From: Streptococcus parasanguinis
GTDB taxonomy: Bacteria > Bacillota > Bacilli > Lactobacillales > Streptococcaceae
Assembly: GCF_018499505.1 (NCBI RefSeq)
Contig: NZ_JAHDAC010000009.1
Span: 1-64,000 of the forward strand
Reading direction: 5' to 3'
DNA: 64,000 nt
This document shows positions 36,990-46,313 of this stretch, one piece after another (within the stretch, counting starts at the first letter, position 1; every line of letters begins with the position of its first letter). The position numbers and the translations under genes were made by a program. The notes beneath the pieces were generated by a model, which was not told where the DNA came from, searched no databases, and saw only the letters and a list, made by a program, of their open reading frames with translations.

Positions 36990-38828
36990 ATGAGCGAAAA
37001 AGAGCAAGAAATGACTTCGAAAAAATTAGGGATTCACGTGGGAGATAGTTTTCAGGATACACGTGAGATTCGCGAAGTGCTAGATAAATCAGTCTTTCGT
37101 GAAGAAGAGCCGACTCATAGCCAGCAGGCAGAAGTCTTGGAGGAGCCGGTTGCAATGGAGGCATCAGAGGAAATTAGTGATGCCAAGCCAGAAGCAGTAG
37201 CAGAACCTACACAAGAATCAGAACAGGAACCGGAGCAACCGCTCAGTCGGATGAGTCGTCGTTCGCGTAAGGCGGGAGTTGAAACGACAAAAGCGGAAGC
37301 ATCTAAGGTAGAAGAGAATACGGAAGAGCAAGAGGCAGATGTGACAGTTGATCCGATCCGTCGTCAATCCAAGCGTCCAGTACCCCTAGCGATTCCTTTT
37401 GTGTTGAGTCTTTTGATTAGTTTGCTGCATGTAGGGGTGCCATTTTTAACCCGTTTTGCAACCAATCAACAATCTCAAAACTTGTATGCTGGCTGGGCAA
37501 TGACCAAGGGTCAAGTACCGTTTGGTGATTTTTACGGAACCAATGGTCTGCTCTATTATGCGATCAACTGGTTGGGAAGCTTGGCTGGTGGCCATTGGAT
37601 CTTGATGATTCTCCAAGCGATTGCCCTCTTCTTTGCGGGTACTTACCTCTATCGGGTTGTGCGCTTGCTGGTGTCAGATAAAGATACAGCGAAGAATGTC
37701 CAGTTGCTCTTTTATTTCTTGGTGCTAGGCCTAGGTTTTGGAGGAACTTATGTCACCTTCTTTAGCCTTCCAATTCTATTTGCCAGCATGAATTTCATTT
37801 TGGCTTATCTGATTGGACATCGTAAGGACGAAGGCTTTATCCTTTATGGTGCGATTGCAGCTGTGGCTTTCTTGATTGATCCGATGACCAGTGCCCTGTT
37901 TTATTTGTTGGCCTTACTTGGATTAACAGCCTTTAATATCAAGCAGAAGAGATGGGCGCGTGGCTTTTATCAACTGCTAGCAGCTCTCCTTGGTTTTTCA
38001 CTCGTCTTTTATCCAATTGGCTATATCACCGTTTTGAATCAGACTTTTGGCTATGCCATTAACCAAGTAACCTATGTCTTTAATGCCTTGAATTTTAGCA
38101 ATGGACAGACCTTCAGTAATGTCATTTATTATGGACTGTTTGCGCTCGCCTTTGGCCTGGTCTCTGCCTTTTTGATGTCCTTTACGAAGCAAAATAGCAG
38201 TGCTCGCCGGATCTTCCGCTTTATGGGATGGGTAGGTAGCCTGGTAGTCCTCATCGTGTCTATTGGTCTTCCTGAACAAGGCGCTTACCAATTATTGCCA
38301 ATGTTACCATTTATTCTTCCTTTGTTTGCGATCTGGTTCTCACGAGATGGGGAAGAAAATGATGGGATCGAACGTCGTGGTCGGAAGAAGAAAAACAAGG
38401 AAGTTTGGGCCGCTTACTTTACGAGCCAAGTTTTCTTACCGTTAGTAGCCCTTGTCTATCTGTTGGCGAATCCGGTGGTTCAAGATGTTGTGCTTCAGTC
38501 TGGTCAATCGAGTGAACGGAGCGCTATTGCCAGCTACATTAAACATCACACCAAGTCGAAAGATACCATTTATGCTTGGGATGCGACAGCTACTCTCTAT
38601 CAAGAAAGCGATCGTTTGGCAGCTTCTGCCTTATTGACCCCGACGTCTTATCTGGGAATTAATGAAAACCGGACCAATGTGATCCAACAAATCGATCGGT
38701 CTGAACCGAAGTATATTGTGGTCAACAATCAGGTGGAGTTGACCTCCAAAATGAAAGACTTGCTCAAAGAAAATTATCGTCTGGTTGAGAAGAAATACCG
38801 TCATTTCAAACTCTATCAACGCTCTTAA
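36990..38828 (+). CDS. Large multi-pass membrane protein, GT-C glycosyltransferase-like
   Basis: With the start at 36990 the protein has 613 residues; an ATG at 36939 would be almost on the transcription start, whereas 36990 has AAAAAGGA six bases upstream. The first ~125 residues are charged, acidic and low-complexity (many Glu, Ala, Gln), then about 11-12 membrane helices, and a soluble tail of about 90 residues (KYIVVNNQVELTSKMKDLL). The overall layout and the ASYIKHHT...IYAWDA segment after the last helix resemble GT-C/PMT-like sugar transferases with C-terminal domains, but no clear lipid-sugar Asp motif is visible. The gene upstream of nrdD in pneumococcus has been called ccs4 (competence-induced); I see no cin-box here. 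Confidence 0.65.
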   Translation: MSEKEQEMTSKKLGIHVGDSFQDTREIREVLDKSVFREEEPTHSQQAEVLEEPVAMEASEEISDAKPEAVAEPTQESEQEPEQPLSRMSRRSRKAGVETTKAEASKVEENTEEQEADVTVDPIRRQSKRPVPLAIPFVLSLLISLLHVGVPFLTRFATNQQSQNLYAGWAMTKGQVPFGDFYGTNGLLYYAINWLGSLAGGHWILMILQAIALFFAGTYLYRVVRLLVSDKDTAKNVQLLFYFLVLGLGFGGTYVTFFSLPILFASMNFILAYLIGHRKDEGFILYGAIAAVAFLIDPMTSALFYLLALLGLTAFNIKQKRWARGFYQLLAALLGFSLVFYPIGYITVLNQTFGYAINQVTYVFNALNFSNGQTFSNVIYYGLFALAFGLVSAFLMSFTKQNSSARRIFRFMGWVGSLVVLIVSIGLPEQGAYQLLPMLPFILPLFAIWFSRDGEENDGIERRGRKKKNKEVWAAYFTSQVFLPLVALVYLLANPVVQDVVLQSGQSSERSAIASYIKHHTKSKDTIYAWDATATLYQESDRLAASALLTPTSYLGINENRTNVIQQIDRSEPKYIVVNNQVELTSKMKDLLKENYRLVEKKYRHFKLYQRS

Positions 38829-38831
38829 GGA

Positions 38832-38847
38832 AATCAATATCTTGTGT
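38832..38847. promoter_or_regulatory. NrdR-like box 1 upstream of nrdD
   Basis: AATCAATATCTTGTGT matches the NrdR consensus ACACAATATNTTGTGT closely in the right half. Together with box 2 it forms a 15-bp perfect inverted repeat. Confidence 0.6.
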
Positions 38848-38872
38848 TTTAGAAAGTTTTTTAGAATTTTCA

Positions 38873-38888
38873 CCACAAGATATTGATT
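38873..38888. promoter_or_regulatory. NrdR-like box 2 overlapping the nrdD -35
   Basis: CCACAAGATATTGATT, the near-exact complement of box 1. Box centres are 41 bases apart, about four helical turns. It covers the -35 hexamer, fitting repression by NrdR. The pair, followed by TTTTATTTTT, may also act as the terminator of the upstream gene. Confidence 0.6.
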
Positions 38889-38910
38889 TTTATTTTTGGA
38901 GTGGTATAAT
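38883..38910 (+). promoter_or_regulatory. nrdD promoter
   Basis: -35 TTGATT (38883-38888), -10 TATAAT (38905-38910) with an extended TGG, 16-base spacer. Confidence 0.75.
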
Positions 38911-38950
38911 ACAACTTGTATGTAAATAAATGAAGAGAGGCATGTTTGGT

Positions 38951-41161
38951 ATGATCACCTTGAGAGAAGAAAAACTGAGAATGGCCCCGGATATTTTTGT
39001 TGAAAAACGAGATGGCCGTCGTGTTCAATTCGATGTTGAAAAAATTTATAAAGCCTTGTTGAAGGCGACAGAAGAAGTGACTTCTCTCACTCCAGTGATG
39101 GAAGCCAAGCTAGAAGCCATTGTCGATCGTGTGATCGCAGAGATCTTGGAACGTTTTCCAAATGGCGTGAAGATCTATGAGATCCAAAATGTTGTCGAAC
39201 ATGAATTGCTTCAAGCCAATGAATATGCGATTGCTGAGAGCTACATTACTTATCGGACGCAGCGGGATTTTGAGCGCTCAAAAGCGACGGATATCAACTT
39301 TACCATCGGTAAGCTCCTCAACAAGGACCAAGCGGTTGTCAATGAAAATGCCAATAAGGACAGCGATGTCTTTAATACGCAACGGGACTTGACGGCAGGG
39401 ATCGTTGGTAAGTCTATTGGTCTTAAAATGTTGCCTAAACACGTAGCCAATGCCCATCAAAAAGGGGATATCCACTACCATGATTTGGACTATAGCCCTT
39501 ATACACCGATGACCAACTGCTGTTTGATCGATTTTGAAGGCATGCTCAGAAATGGCTTTAAGATTGGGAATGCAGAAGTAGAAAGTCCTAAGTCCATCCA
39601 AACTGCAACGGCTCAAATCTCGCAGATTATTGCCAATGTAGCTTCTAGTCAGTACGGGGGTTGCTCGGCTGACCGGATCGATGAAGTCTTGGCCCCTTAT
39701 GCAGAAAAGAACTACCAAAAGCACTTAGCAGATGCCAAAGAGTGGGTGCTTCCTGAAAAGCAAGAGGACTATGCTTGGAGCAAGACTCAAAAAGATATCT
39801 ATGATGCCATGCAATCGCTGGAATATGAGATCAATACGCTCTTTACTTCGAACGGGCAAACGCCCTTTACTTCGCTTGGCTTTGGTCTTGGAACCAATCG
39901 CTTCGAGCGGGAAATCCAAAAAGCGATTTTGGAAATCAGAATCAAGGGACTTGGATCGGAACATCGGACAGCTATCTTTCCAAAACTGATCTTTACCCTC
40001 AAGCGGGGGCTCAACCTAGAACCTGGAACCCCTAACTATGCTATCAAGCAATTGGCCTTGGAATGTGCGACGAAGCGCATGTACCCAGACGTTTTGTCTT
40101 ATGACAAGATTGTCGAGTTGACAGGCTCCTTCAAGGTGCCGATGGGATGTCGTTCTTTCCTTCAAGGTTGGAAGGACGAGAATGGTGTGGAAGTCAATTC
40201 TGGCCGGATGAACCTCGGGGTTGTGACAGTCAATTTACCTCGGATTGCCTTGGAATCTGGCGGGGATAAGGAGAAGTTCTGGCAAATCTTTAATGAACGG
40301 ATGAATATCGCTGAAGATGCCTTAGTTTACCGGGTGGAACGCACTAAAGAAGCGACACCAGCCAATGCACCGATTCTCTACCAATATGGGGCTTTCGGGA
40401 AACGCTTGGGCAAGTATGACCAGGTAGATCAGCTCTTCCGTCATCGCAGAGCGACCGTTTCTCTTGGCTATATCGGACTCTATGAAGTTGCAACCGTCTT
40501 TTATGGTCCAAATTGGGAACACAATCCAGAAGCCAAACAATTCACGATCGATATCATCAAGGATATGAAAGCGCGCGTGGAAGAATGGTCTGACCAGTAT
40601 GATTACCACTTCTCTATCTATTCGACACCGTCAGAAAGCTTGACAGACCGCTTCTGTCGTCTGGATACGGAGAAATTTGGTAAGGTTCCGGATATCACAG
40701 ACAAGGAATACTACACCAATAGTTTCCACTACGATGTTCGTAAGAACCCAACGCCATTTGAGAAGTTGGATTTTGAAAAAGTTTATCCAGAAGCTGGGGC
40801 GTCTGGTGGCTTTATCCACTATTGTGAATACCCTGTGCTCCAACAAAATCCAAAAGCCCTTGAAGCGGTTTGGGATTATGCCTATGACCGGGTCGGTTAT
40901 CTCGGAACCAATACGCCGATTGACCGTTGTTACAAGTGTGATTTTGAAGGAGATTTCACGCCGACTGAGCGCGGATTCGCTTGTCCAAACTGTGGCAATA
41001 GCGATCCGAAAACGGTTGATGTGGTCAAACGGACCTGTGGTTATCTAGGAAACCCGCAAGCTCGTCCGATGGTCAATGGCCGTCATAAGGAAATCGCTGC
41101 GCGTGTCAAACACATGAATGGATCCACTATCAAATCAGCTGGACACCAAGTGACAGATTAG
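38951..41161 (+). CDS. nrdD: Anaerobic ribonucleoside-triphosphate reductase
   Basis: Class III glycyl-radical enzyme that makes dNTPs without oxygen. The start at 38951 (MITLREEKL) gives 736 residues and fits the family and AGAGAGG upstream; in-frame ATGs at 38930 and 38942 lack good ribosome sites. The N-terminal ATP-cone (VEKRDGRRVQFDVEKIYKAL), the zinc cysteines CYKCDF and CPNCGN, and the radical motif RTCGYLG with Gly697 are intact. Activated by NrdG, encoded downstream with two small genes between. NrdR-like boxes sit on the promoter. Confidence 0.96.
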   Translation: MITLREEKLRMAPDIFVEKRDGRRVQFDVEKIYKALLKATEEVTSLTPVMEAKLEAIVDRVIAEILERFPNGVKIYEIQNVVEHELLQANEYAIAESYITYRTQRDFERSKATDINFTIGKLLNKDQAVVNENANKDSDVFNTQRDLTAGIVGKSIGLKMLPKHVANAHQKGDIHYHDLDYSPYTPMTNCCLIDFEGMLRNGFKIGNAEVESPKSIQTATAQISQIIANVASSQYGGCSADRIDEVLAPYAEKNYQKHLADAKEWVLPEKQEDYAWSKTQKDIYDAMQSLEYEINTLFTSNGQTPFTSLGFGLGTNRFEREIQKAILEIRIKGLGSEHRTAIFPKLIFTLKRGLNLEPGTPNYAIKQLALECATKRMYPDVLSYDKIVELTGSFKVPMGCRSFLQGWKDENGVEVNSGRMNLGVVTVNLPRIALESGGDKEKFWQIFNERMNIAEDALVYRVERTKEATPANAPILYQYGAFGKRLGKYDQVDQLFRHRRATVSLGYIGLYEVATVFYGPNWEHNPEAKQFTIDIIKDMKARVEEWSDQYDYHFSIYSTPSESLTDRFCRLDTEKFGKVPDITDKEYYTNSFHYDVRKNPTPFEKLDFEKVYPEAGASGGFIHYCEYPVLQQNPKALEAVWDYAYDRVGYLGTNTPIDRCYKCDFEGDFTPTERGFACPNCGNSDPKTVDVVKRTCGYLGNPQARPMVNGRHKEIAARVKHMNGSTIKSAGHQVTD

Positions 41162-41172
41162 AAAAGGACATT

Positions 41173-41313
41173 ATGGGAAAATACCAATTAGATGATAAAG
41201 GCAAGGCTCAGGTTCAACGATTCCACGAGAAGCATTCAAAGGGTGGAATCAATAAAAAAGACCGAGTAGCCAGCCTGAGAGAACAATTTTTAAATAAGAA
41301 TAAGAAAAAGTGA
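41173..41313 (+). CDS. Conserved small basic protein between nrdD and nrdG
   Basis: 46 residues, starting MGKYQLDDKGKAQVQRFHEK and ending NKNKKK; very basic, no membrane segment or Cys. AAAAGGAC lies upstream of the ATG and the gene begins 11 bases after the nrdD stop, so it belongs to the operon. A similar tiny gene occurs at this place in other streptococci as far as I recall; no function is known. The start of the next gene lies 40 bases downstream. Confidence 0.75.
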   Translation: MGKYQLDDKGKAQVQRFHEKHSKGGINKKDRVASLREQFLNKNKKK

Positions 41314-41352
41314 GAGTTCGCTCTCGCTTTTCTCGTATAGGGGGAGGTAAAG

Positions 41353-41853
41353 ATGGAATTACGCAGACCAACATTAGCAGATAAAGAAACCATTCTAAAC
41401 ATGATGGCAGAGTTTGAAGAGACCCAGTCGGCCCACGACGGCGGCTTTTGGGATGCTGAGAACTTTGATTATGAGGAGTGGCTAGAAACTAACCATAATA
41501 AAGAAATGGGAATAAACTTGCCTGAAAATCGCGTTCCATCAATTCAGTTCGTATTGTTTGATGAATCAGGCCATGCTTTAGGTTTTTTGAATCTACGGCT
41601 GAGACTAAATGAGGGATTGCTGAATTATGCTGGCCATATTGGCTATTCCATCCGTCCCTCTGAAAGAGGCAAGGGGTATGCCAAGGCAGCTCTCCGTCAA
41701 GGTCTGCGAGTCGCTAAGGAGAAGAACATCCATCGTGCTCTGGTGACTTGTAGCACGGAAAATCCGGCCAGTCGAGCGGTTATCTTAGCTAATGGCGGTC
41801 AATTTGAAGATGTTCGAAATGGAACGGAGCGTTATTGGATAGAGGTGGAGTAG
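41353..41853 (+). CDS. GNAT family N-acetyltransferase
   Basis: 166-residue acetyltransferase. The acetyl-CoA binding motif A reads SIRPSERGKGYAKAALRQGL; a C-terminal CSTENPASRAVILANGG matches motif B, where an Asn-x-Ala-Ser segment is common. The substrate is unknown. It lies in the nrdD-nrdG operon, five bases... four bases before the nrdG ATG, with GGGGAGG as ribosome site. The association with the anaerobic reductase genes is common in streptococci but no direct link to dNTP synthesis is known. Confidence 0.9.
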   Translation: MELRRPTLADKETILNMMAEFEETQSAHDGGFWDAENFDYEEWLETNHNKEMGINLPENRVPSIQFVLFDESGHALGFLNLRLRLNEGLLNYAGHIGYSIRPSERGKGYAKAALRQGLRVAKEKNIHRALVTCSTENPASRAVILANGGQFEDVRNGTERYWIEVE

Positions 41854-41857
41854 AAGG

Positions 41858-42463
41858 ATGACATGGAATACACCAAAACCAGGCGAATGGAAGAGTGAAG
41901 AACTGAGTCAAGGGCGCATCATTGACTACAAGGCTTTTAACTTTGTCGATGGCGAAGGGGTGCGCAATTCGCTTTATGTGGCCGGCTGCATGTTTCACTG
42001 TGAAGGCTGTTACAATGTAGCCACCTGGTCTTTCAATGCAGGTATTCCCTACACCAAAGAGTTAGAAGAGCAGATCATGGCAGATCTAGCTCAACCCTAT
42101 GTCCAGGGCTTGACTCTGCTTGGGGGGGAACCCTTTCTCAACACTGGCATCCTTTTGCCCTTGGTCAAGCGCGTGAGAAAAGAGTTGCCCGACAAAGATA
42201 TTTGGTCTTGGACCGGCTACACCTGGGAAGAAATGATGCTAGAGACACCAGACAAACTGGAACTCCTTTCGCTGATTGATATTCTGGTCGATGGCCGCTA
42301 TGATAAGAGTAAACGCAACCTCATGTTGCAGTTCCGTGGCTCTTCTAACCAGCGGATCATTGATGTTCAAAAATCCCTCAAAGAAGGAAAAGTCGTCATC
42401 TGGGACAAGCTCAATGACGGCAAAGAAAGTTTTGAGCAGGTCAAACGAGATGATCTTTTGTAG
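41858..42463 (+). CDS. nrdG: Anaerobic ribonucleotide reductase activating protein
   Basis: Radical SAM enzyme of 201 residues that makes the glycyl radical in NrdD. The [4Fe-4S] motif GCMFHCEGC (CxxxCxxC) and the following GGEPFLN segment for SAM binding are present. AGGTGGAG in the end of the acetyltransferase gene provides the ribosome site. It is the last gene of the nrdD operon and is followed by a strong terminator before the polysaccharide operon. Confidence 0.95.
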   Translation: MTWNTPKPGEWKSEELSQGRIIDYKAFNFVDGEGVRNSLYVAGCMFHCEGCYNVATWSFNAGIPYTKELEEQIMADLAQPYVQGLTLLGGEPFLNTGILLPLVKRVRKELPDKDIWSWTGYTWEEMMLETPDKLELLSLIDILVDGRYDKSKRNLMLQFRGSSNQRIIDVQKSLKEGKVVIWDKLNDGKESFEQVKRDDLL

Positions 42464-42474
42464 GATCTTCAAAA

Positions 42475-42500
42475 AAACCGGGTTTTTCGCCCGGTTTCTT
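42475..42500 (+). terminator. Terminator of nrdD-nrdG operon
   Basis: Perfect 8-bp GC-rich stem AAACCGGG/CCCGGTTT with a 7-base loop, then CTTAG. Confidence 0.85.
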
Positions 42501-42540
42501 AGATTCTCTGCATAAGTATACAAGGGATTTTGCTTATTTC

Positions 42541-42554
42541 AGAAAACGCTTACT
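42541..42554 (+). promoter_or_regulatory. Possible cre (CcpA) site upstream of the polysaccharide operon
   Basis: AGAAAACGCTTACT fits the cre consensus (TGAAARCGYTTWCW) except for the first base. It lies about 40 bases upstream of the -35 region, so both activation and repression by CcpA are conceivable. Confidence 0.5.
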
Positions 42555-42592
42555 TTTCAAATGCCCATAATGGACAAAAAAGTGATAATTAA

Positions 42593-42621
42593 TGCATTTT
42601 TTGCTAAAAATATGTTACAAT
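42593..42621 (+). promoter_or_regulatory. Promoter of the polysaccharide operon
   Basis: Extended -10 TG-T-TACAAT (TACAAT 42616-42621); the -35 at 42593-42598 is poor (TGCATT) with a 17-base spacer. The leader is about 25 bases long. Confidence 0.55.
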
Positions 42622-42651
42622 AAATATGATTAGGACTAATTGGAGGTATTT

Positions 42652-44121
42652 ATGTCACAAAGGAGACGGAGTCGTCGTTCAGAATATAAGTGGGGGCAAT
42701 TGCGAATCATTAATTCCGTATTGCTTATTTTTTTGCTTATGACTGCAAGTTGGGCGACCTATACCATGTTGGCCAATAACATCTTGGCTTTTCGCTATGT
42801 CAATGTTCTCGTGATGGCACTATTAGCTGTTCTCTTGCTCTTGTCAGTTTGTTTTGTGATTAAAAATCAGGCCAAAAAGACAACTTTGGTCCTGCTTCTT
42901 GTCGGCTTATTGGCTAGTTCAGGAGTTTTGTTTGCTAGTCAACAGCTGCTGAATCTGACCAGTAATGTCAACGGCCACTCTAACTATACAGAGTTTGAGA
43001 TGGCTGTCTATGTCAAGAAAGACAGTGACATCAAAGATATCAAAGAAATCAAGGAAGTGGTAGCACCAAAGGGCAACAATAACGAAGCCAATCTCACGGC
43101 CCTCTTGGACAACATCAAAAAGACCAAGGGTCAGGAAATTTCTGTAGTGGATGCACCGACTTATCTAGATGCCTATAAGAGCCTGCAAGAAGGGAATGCT
43201 TCTGCTATGGTGCTCAACAGTACCTTTGAGGATACCATTGCTGCAGAAGATGCGGACTATGCGAAGAAGTTGAAGAAAATCTATTCCTACAAGATCCGAA
43301 AAGAAGTGGCAGCGACGAGCAAGGTGTCTGCCAATGCGGATGTCTTTAACATTTATATTAGCGGGATCGATACCTATGGTCCGGTAACATCGGTTTCTCG
43401 TTCAGATGTCAATATCATCATGACCGTCAATCGAAAGACCAAGCAAGTCCTATTGACAACGACACCACGGGATGCCTATGTACCGATTGCAGATGGTGGT
43501 AACAACCAAAATGATAAGTTGACTCACGCAGGGATCTACGGAGTGGATGCTTCGATCCATACCCTTGAGAATCTCTATGATATCAAGCTCAACTATTATG
43601 TTCGTCTCAATTTCACCTCCTTCCTCAAGTTGATTGACCTTCTAGGGGGAATCGATGTGGAAAATGACCAAGAATTTACGAGCCTGCATGGCAAGTTCCA
43701 TTTCCCAGTTGGTAAGGTTCATTTGAATTCAGAGCAAGCACTCGGTTTTGTTCGAGAACGCTACTCTCTTCAAGGTGGCGACAATGACCGTGGGAAAAAC
43801 CAAGAAAAAGTCATTGCGGCCATTATCAAAAAGTTGACCTCAACTAAGGTCTTAAGTAACTACAACGAGATTATCGGAAACCTCCAAGATTCTGTCCAAA
43901 CCAATATGCAGTTGCCGACTATGATGAACTTGATCAATACCCAGTTAGAAACGGGTGGTTCTTATGAGGTGACTTCCCAAGCGATTACTGGTCAAGGACG
44001 AAATGACTTGCCGTCTTATGCTATGCCTGGTTACAACCTCTATGTCATGGAGTTGGATCAAGCCAGCTTGACCAAGGCTAAGGAAACCATTCAAAAAGTA
44101 ATGGAAGGAAAAGAAAAATGA
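42652..44121 (+). CDS. cpsA: LytR-CpsA-Psr family protein CpsA/Wzg
   Basis: Membrane phosphotransferase (also called wzg) that attaches finished polysaccharide to peptidoglycan. The start at 42652 (MSQRRRSRR) has GGAGG seven bases upstream and gives 489 residues. Three membrane helices (about 15-115) are followed by an accessory domain (about 120-220) and the LCP domain (about 235-410), with [21 protein letters not shown] and an Arg-rich [19 protein letters not shown] segment that binds the polyprenyl phosphate. First gene of the polysaccharide operon; it overlaps cpsB at ATGA. Confidence 0.93.
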   Translation: MSQRRRSRRSEYKWGQLRIINSVLLIFLLMTASWATYTMLANNILAFRYVNVLVMALLAVLLLLSVCFVIKNQAKKTTLVLLLVGLLASSGVLFASQQLLNLTSNVNGHSNYTEFEMAVYVKKDSDIKDIKEIKEVVAPKGNNNEANLTALLDNIKKTKGQEISVVDAPTYLDAYKSLQEGNASAMVLNSTFEDTIAAEDADYAKKLKKIYSYKIRKEVAATSKVSANADVFNIYISGIDTYGPVTSVSRSDVNIIMTVNRKTKQVLLTTTPRDAYVPIADGGNNQNDKLTHAGIYGVDASIHTLENLYDIKLNYYVRLNFTSFLKLIDLLGGIDVENDQEFTSLHGKFHFPVGKVHLNSEQALGFVRERYSLQGGDNDRGKNQEKVIAAIIKKLTSTKVLSNYNEIIGNLQDSVQTNMQLPTMMNLINTQLETGGSYEVTSQAITGQGRNDLPSYAMPGYNLYVMELDQASLTKAKETIQKVMEGKEK

Positions 44122-44849
44122 TTGATATCCATTCGCACATCGTCTTTGATGTGGATGATGGACCAAAGACAAGAGAAGATACACGTGCCTTATTGGAAGA
44201 AAGCTATCGCCAAGGGGTACGGACAATTATCTCCACTTCTCATCGTCGCAAGGGGATGTTTGAAACTCCCGAAGAAAAGATTTCTGAAAATTTTCAAGAA
44301 GTGAAAAAAATTGCGGCAGAGGTCGCGCCAGATTTGACGATTCATTACGGGGCAGAGATCTACTTTACCAATGATGTCTTGAAAAAACTGGAAGAAAAGA
44401 TCATTCCACGTTTAGCTGAGACGCGCTTTGCGCTGATTGAATTTAGCATGGGAACGCCTTACAAGGAGATTCATACCGCCTTGGACCGTTTGCTCCATCT
44501 AGGTGTGACACCGGTGGTGGCCCATATCGAGCGCTACAAGTGCTTGGAGAAAAATGAGGAGCGCGTGCAAGAGATGATTGACATGGGCTGCTACATGCAG
44601 ATCAATAGTTCCAGTGTTCTCAAACCACGCCTCTTTGGGGATGAGCAAAAACAACTCAAAAAACGAGCTCGGTACTTCTTAGAAAAAGACTTAGTGCACT
44701 TTGTGGCTAGTGATATGCACAATGTGGATAAACGACCGCCTTATATGGCAGAAGCCTATCGCTTGATCAAGGAAGAATACGGAGAACGACGAGCACAAGC
44801 TCTCTTTGTCAGCAATCAAGAACTCTTGTTAGCGGATGAATTAATCTAA
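44118..44849 (+). CDS. cpsB: PHP-family tyrosine phosphatase CpsB/Wzh
   Basis: 243-residue metal-dependent phosphatase (wzh) that removes phosphate from CpsD. The PHP motif DIHSHI (His5, His7) and later metal ligands ([23 protein letters not shown]) are visible. It works against the BY-kinase pair CpsC-CpsD to tune chain length and export. The ATG overlaps the cpsA stop by four bases. The gap to cpsC is 44 bases, the longest inside the conserved part of the operon. Confidence 0.93.
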   Translation: MIDIHSHIVFDVDDGPKTREDTRALLEESYRQGVRTIISTSHRRKGMFETPEEKISENFQEVKKIAAEVAPDLTIHYGAEIYFTNDVLKKLEEKIIPRLAETRFALIEFSMGTPYKEIHTALDRLLHLGVTPVVAHIERYKCLEKNEERVQEMIDMGCYMQINSSSVLKPRLFGDEQKQLKKRARYFLEKDLVHFVASDMHNVDKRPPYMAEAYRLIKEEYGERRAQALFVSNQELLLADELI

Positions 44850-44893
44850 CCAGGAAACAGGTGGAGAGATCCACATGAAGGAGTAATTAGGAA

Positions 44894-45589
44894 ATGAACA
44901 ATCAAGAAAATCAAGCAGTGGAAATTGATGTTTTCGCTATGCTGAAGACCCTATGGAAACGCAAGTTTTCGATCGTTTTGGTCGCTCTTGTCTTTGCCAT
45001 TGCAGCATTTGGCTACAGTGCCTTTTTAGCCAAGAAAGAATACCAAAGTACTAGCCGGATCTATGTGGTCAGCCGTCAAAACCAAGACAACAATGCCTTG
45101 ACAAACTCTGATTTGCAGGCTGGTTCTTACTTGGTTAAGGACTACCGTGAGATCATTCTTTCTCAAAATGTCTTGAGCCAAGCCATTGAAGAATTGAAAC
45201 TCGATATGACACCAGTTGAGTTGTCCAAAAAGATCAGTGTGTCTGTTCCGACAGATACTCGTATCCTTTCGATCACGGCTAAGGACGGAGATCCAAAAGA
45301 AGCGGCTCGTATTGCCAATGGTCTTCGGAATGTAGCAGCTGAAAAGATCATTTCTGTGACCAAGGTGTCAGATGTTACGACCTTGGATGAAGCCGAAGTG
45401 CCTCAATCACCTTCTTCACCAAATATCAAGCGCAATGTCCTTCTTGGCTTTATTGCTGGAGCTGGTTTGATGGTGGTTCTCATGGTCGTAGTAGAAGTCT
45501 TGGACGATCGTGTCAAGAGACCAGAAGACGTTGAAGAGCTGATGGGTCTGACCTTACTTGGTGTTGTACCAGATATTAAGAAACTATAG
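44894..45589 (+). CDS. cpsC: Polysaccharide co-polymerase CpsC/Wzd
   Basis: 231-residue Wzz-type membrane adaptor (wzd) with two transmembrane helices (about 25-45 and 177-200) flanking an extracellular domain; the proline-rich [10 protein letters not shown] precedes the second helix. It activates the cytoplasmic kinase CpsD and sets chain length. AAGGAG lies upstream of the ATG. cpsD follows 12 bases later. The pair is equivalent to one BY-kinase split in two, the usual Gram-positive form. Confidence 0.93.
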   Translation: MNNQENQAVEIDVFAMLKTLWKRKFSIVLVALVFAIAAFGYSAFLAKKEYQSTSRIYVVSRQNQDNNALTNSDLQAGSYLVKDYREIILSQNVLSQAIEELKLDMTPVELSKKISVSVPTDTRILSITAKDGDPKEAARIANGLRNVAAEKIISVTKVSDVTTLDEAEVPQSPSSPNIKRNVLLGFIAGAGLMVVLMVVVEVLDDRVKRPEDVEELMGLTLLGVVPDIKKL

Positions 45590-45601
45590 ACTGGAGATCG
45601 C

Positions 45602-46294
45602 ATGAATACGTTAGAAATTTCAAAAAACAAATTGCAAGAAATTCGAAAAGCGGAAGAGTACTTCAATGCTCTTGCGACCAATATCCAATTGAGTGGAGTG
45701 GATCTAAAAGTCATCGCTGTCTCATCTGTTCAAGAAAATGAAGGAAAATCAACCACTTCAACCAACTTGGCCGTTGCTTTTGCGCGTGCGGGTTACAAGA
45801 CCCTCTTGGTCGACTGTGATATCCGGAACTCTGTCATGACAGGGATTTTCCGTAGTCGTACTAAGATTCAAGGGTTAACAGATTTCTTATCTGGTCGTAG
45901 CCAATTGGACCAAATTTTGTATGCGACTGATTTTCCAAACTTGGATATCATCGAGTCTGGACAGGTCGCACCAAACCCAACAGGTCTCTTGCAAAGCAAG
46001 AACTTCACTGTGATGATGGATGCCCTGCGTGAGCATTTTGACTACATCATTGTCGATACGCCTCCAATCGGGGTCGTGATCGATGCAGCCATTATCGCCC
46101 AACGCTGTGATGGAACTGTCTTGATCACAGAATCTGGTGCCAATGGACGCAAGGCTGTCCAAAAGGCCAAGGACCAATTAGAACAAACAGGCACACCTTT
46201 CTTAGGAGTAGTGCTCAATAAATTTAACATTAAAGCTGCTGAGTATGGTTCGTATGGTAGATACGGATCTTACGGAGAGTATGGGAAAAAGTAA
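45602..46294 (+). CDS. cpsD: Bacterial tyrosine kinase CpsD/Wze
   Basis: 230-residue autokinase (wze). Walker A is ENEGKSTT with Lys49, Walker A' TLLVDCDIRN, Walker B YIIVDTPP, and the C-terminus (about 214-230) is a tyrosine cluster, EYGSYGRYGSYGEYGKK, the substrate of autophosphorylation and of CpsB. Acts with CpsC at the membrane. It starts 12 bases after cpsC and is followed by the initiating transferase. Confidence 0.94.
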   Translation: MNTLEISKNKLQEIRKAEEYFNALATNIQLSGVDLKVIAVSSVQENEGKSTTSTNLAVAFARAGYKTLLVDCDIRNSVMTGIFRSRTKIQGLTDFLSGRSQLDQILYATDFPNLDIIESGQVAPNPTGLLQSKNFTVMMDALREHFDYIIVDTPPIGVVIDAAIIAQRCDGTVLITESGANGRKAVQKAKDQLEQTGTPFLGVVLNKFNIKAAEYGSYGRYGSYGEYGKK

Positions 46295-46313
46295 AAAATA
46301 GGATTGAGGGAAA

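Noticed and set aside
36880-36990. ComX box expected upstream of a ccs4-like gene
   Set aside because: No TACGAATA or close variant is present; a sigma-70-type promoter with 17-base spacer explains the region.
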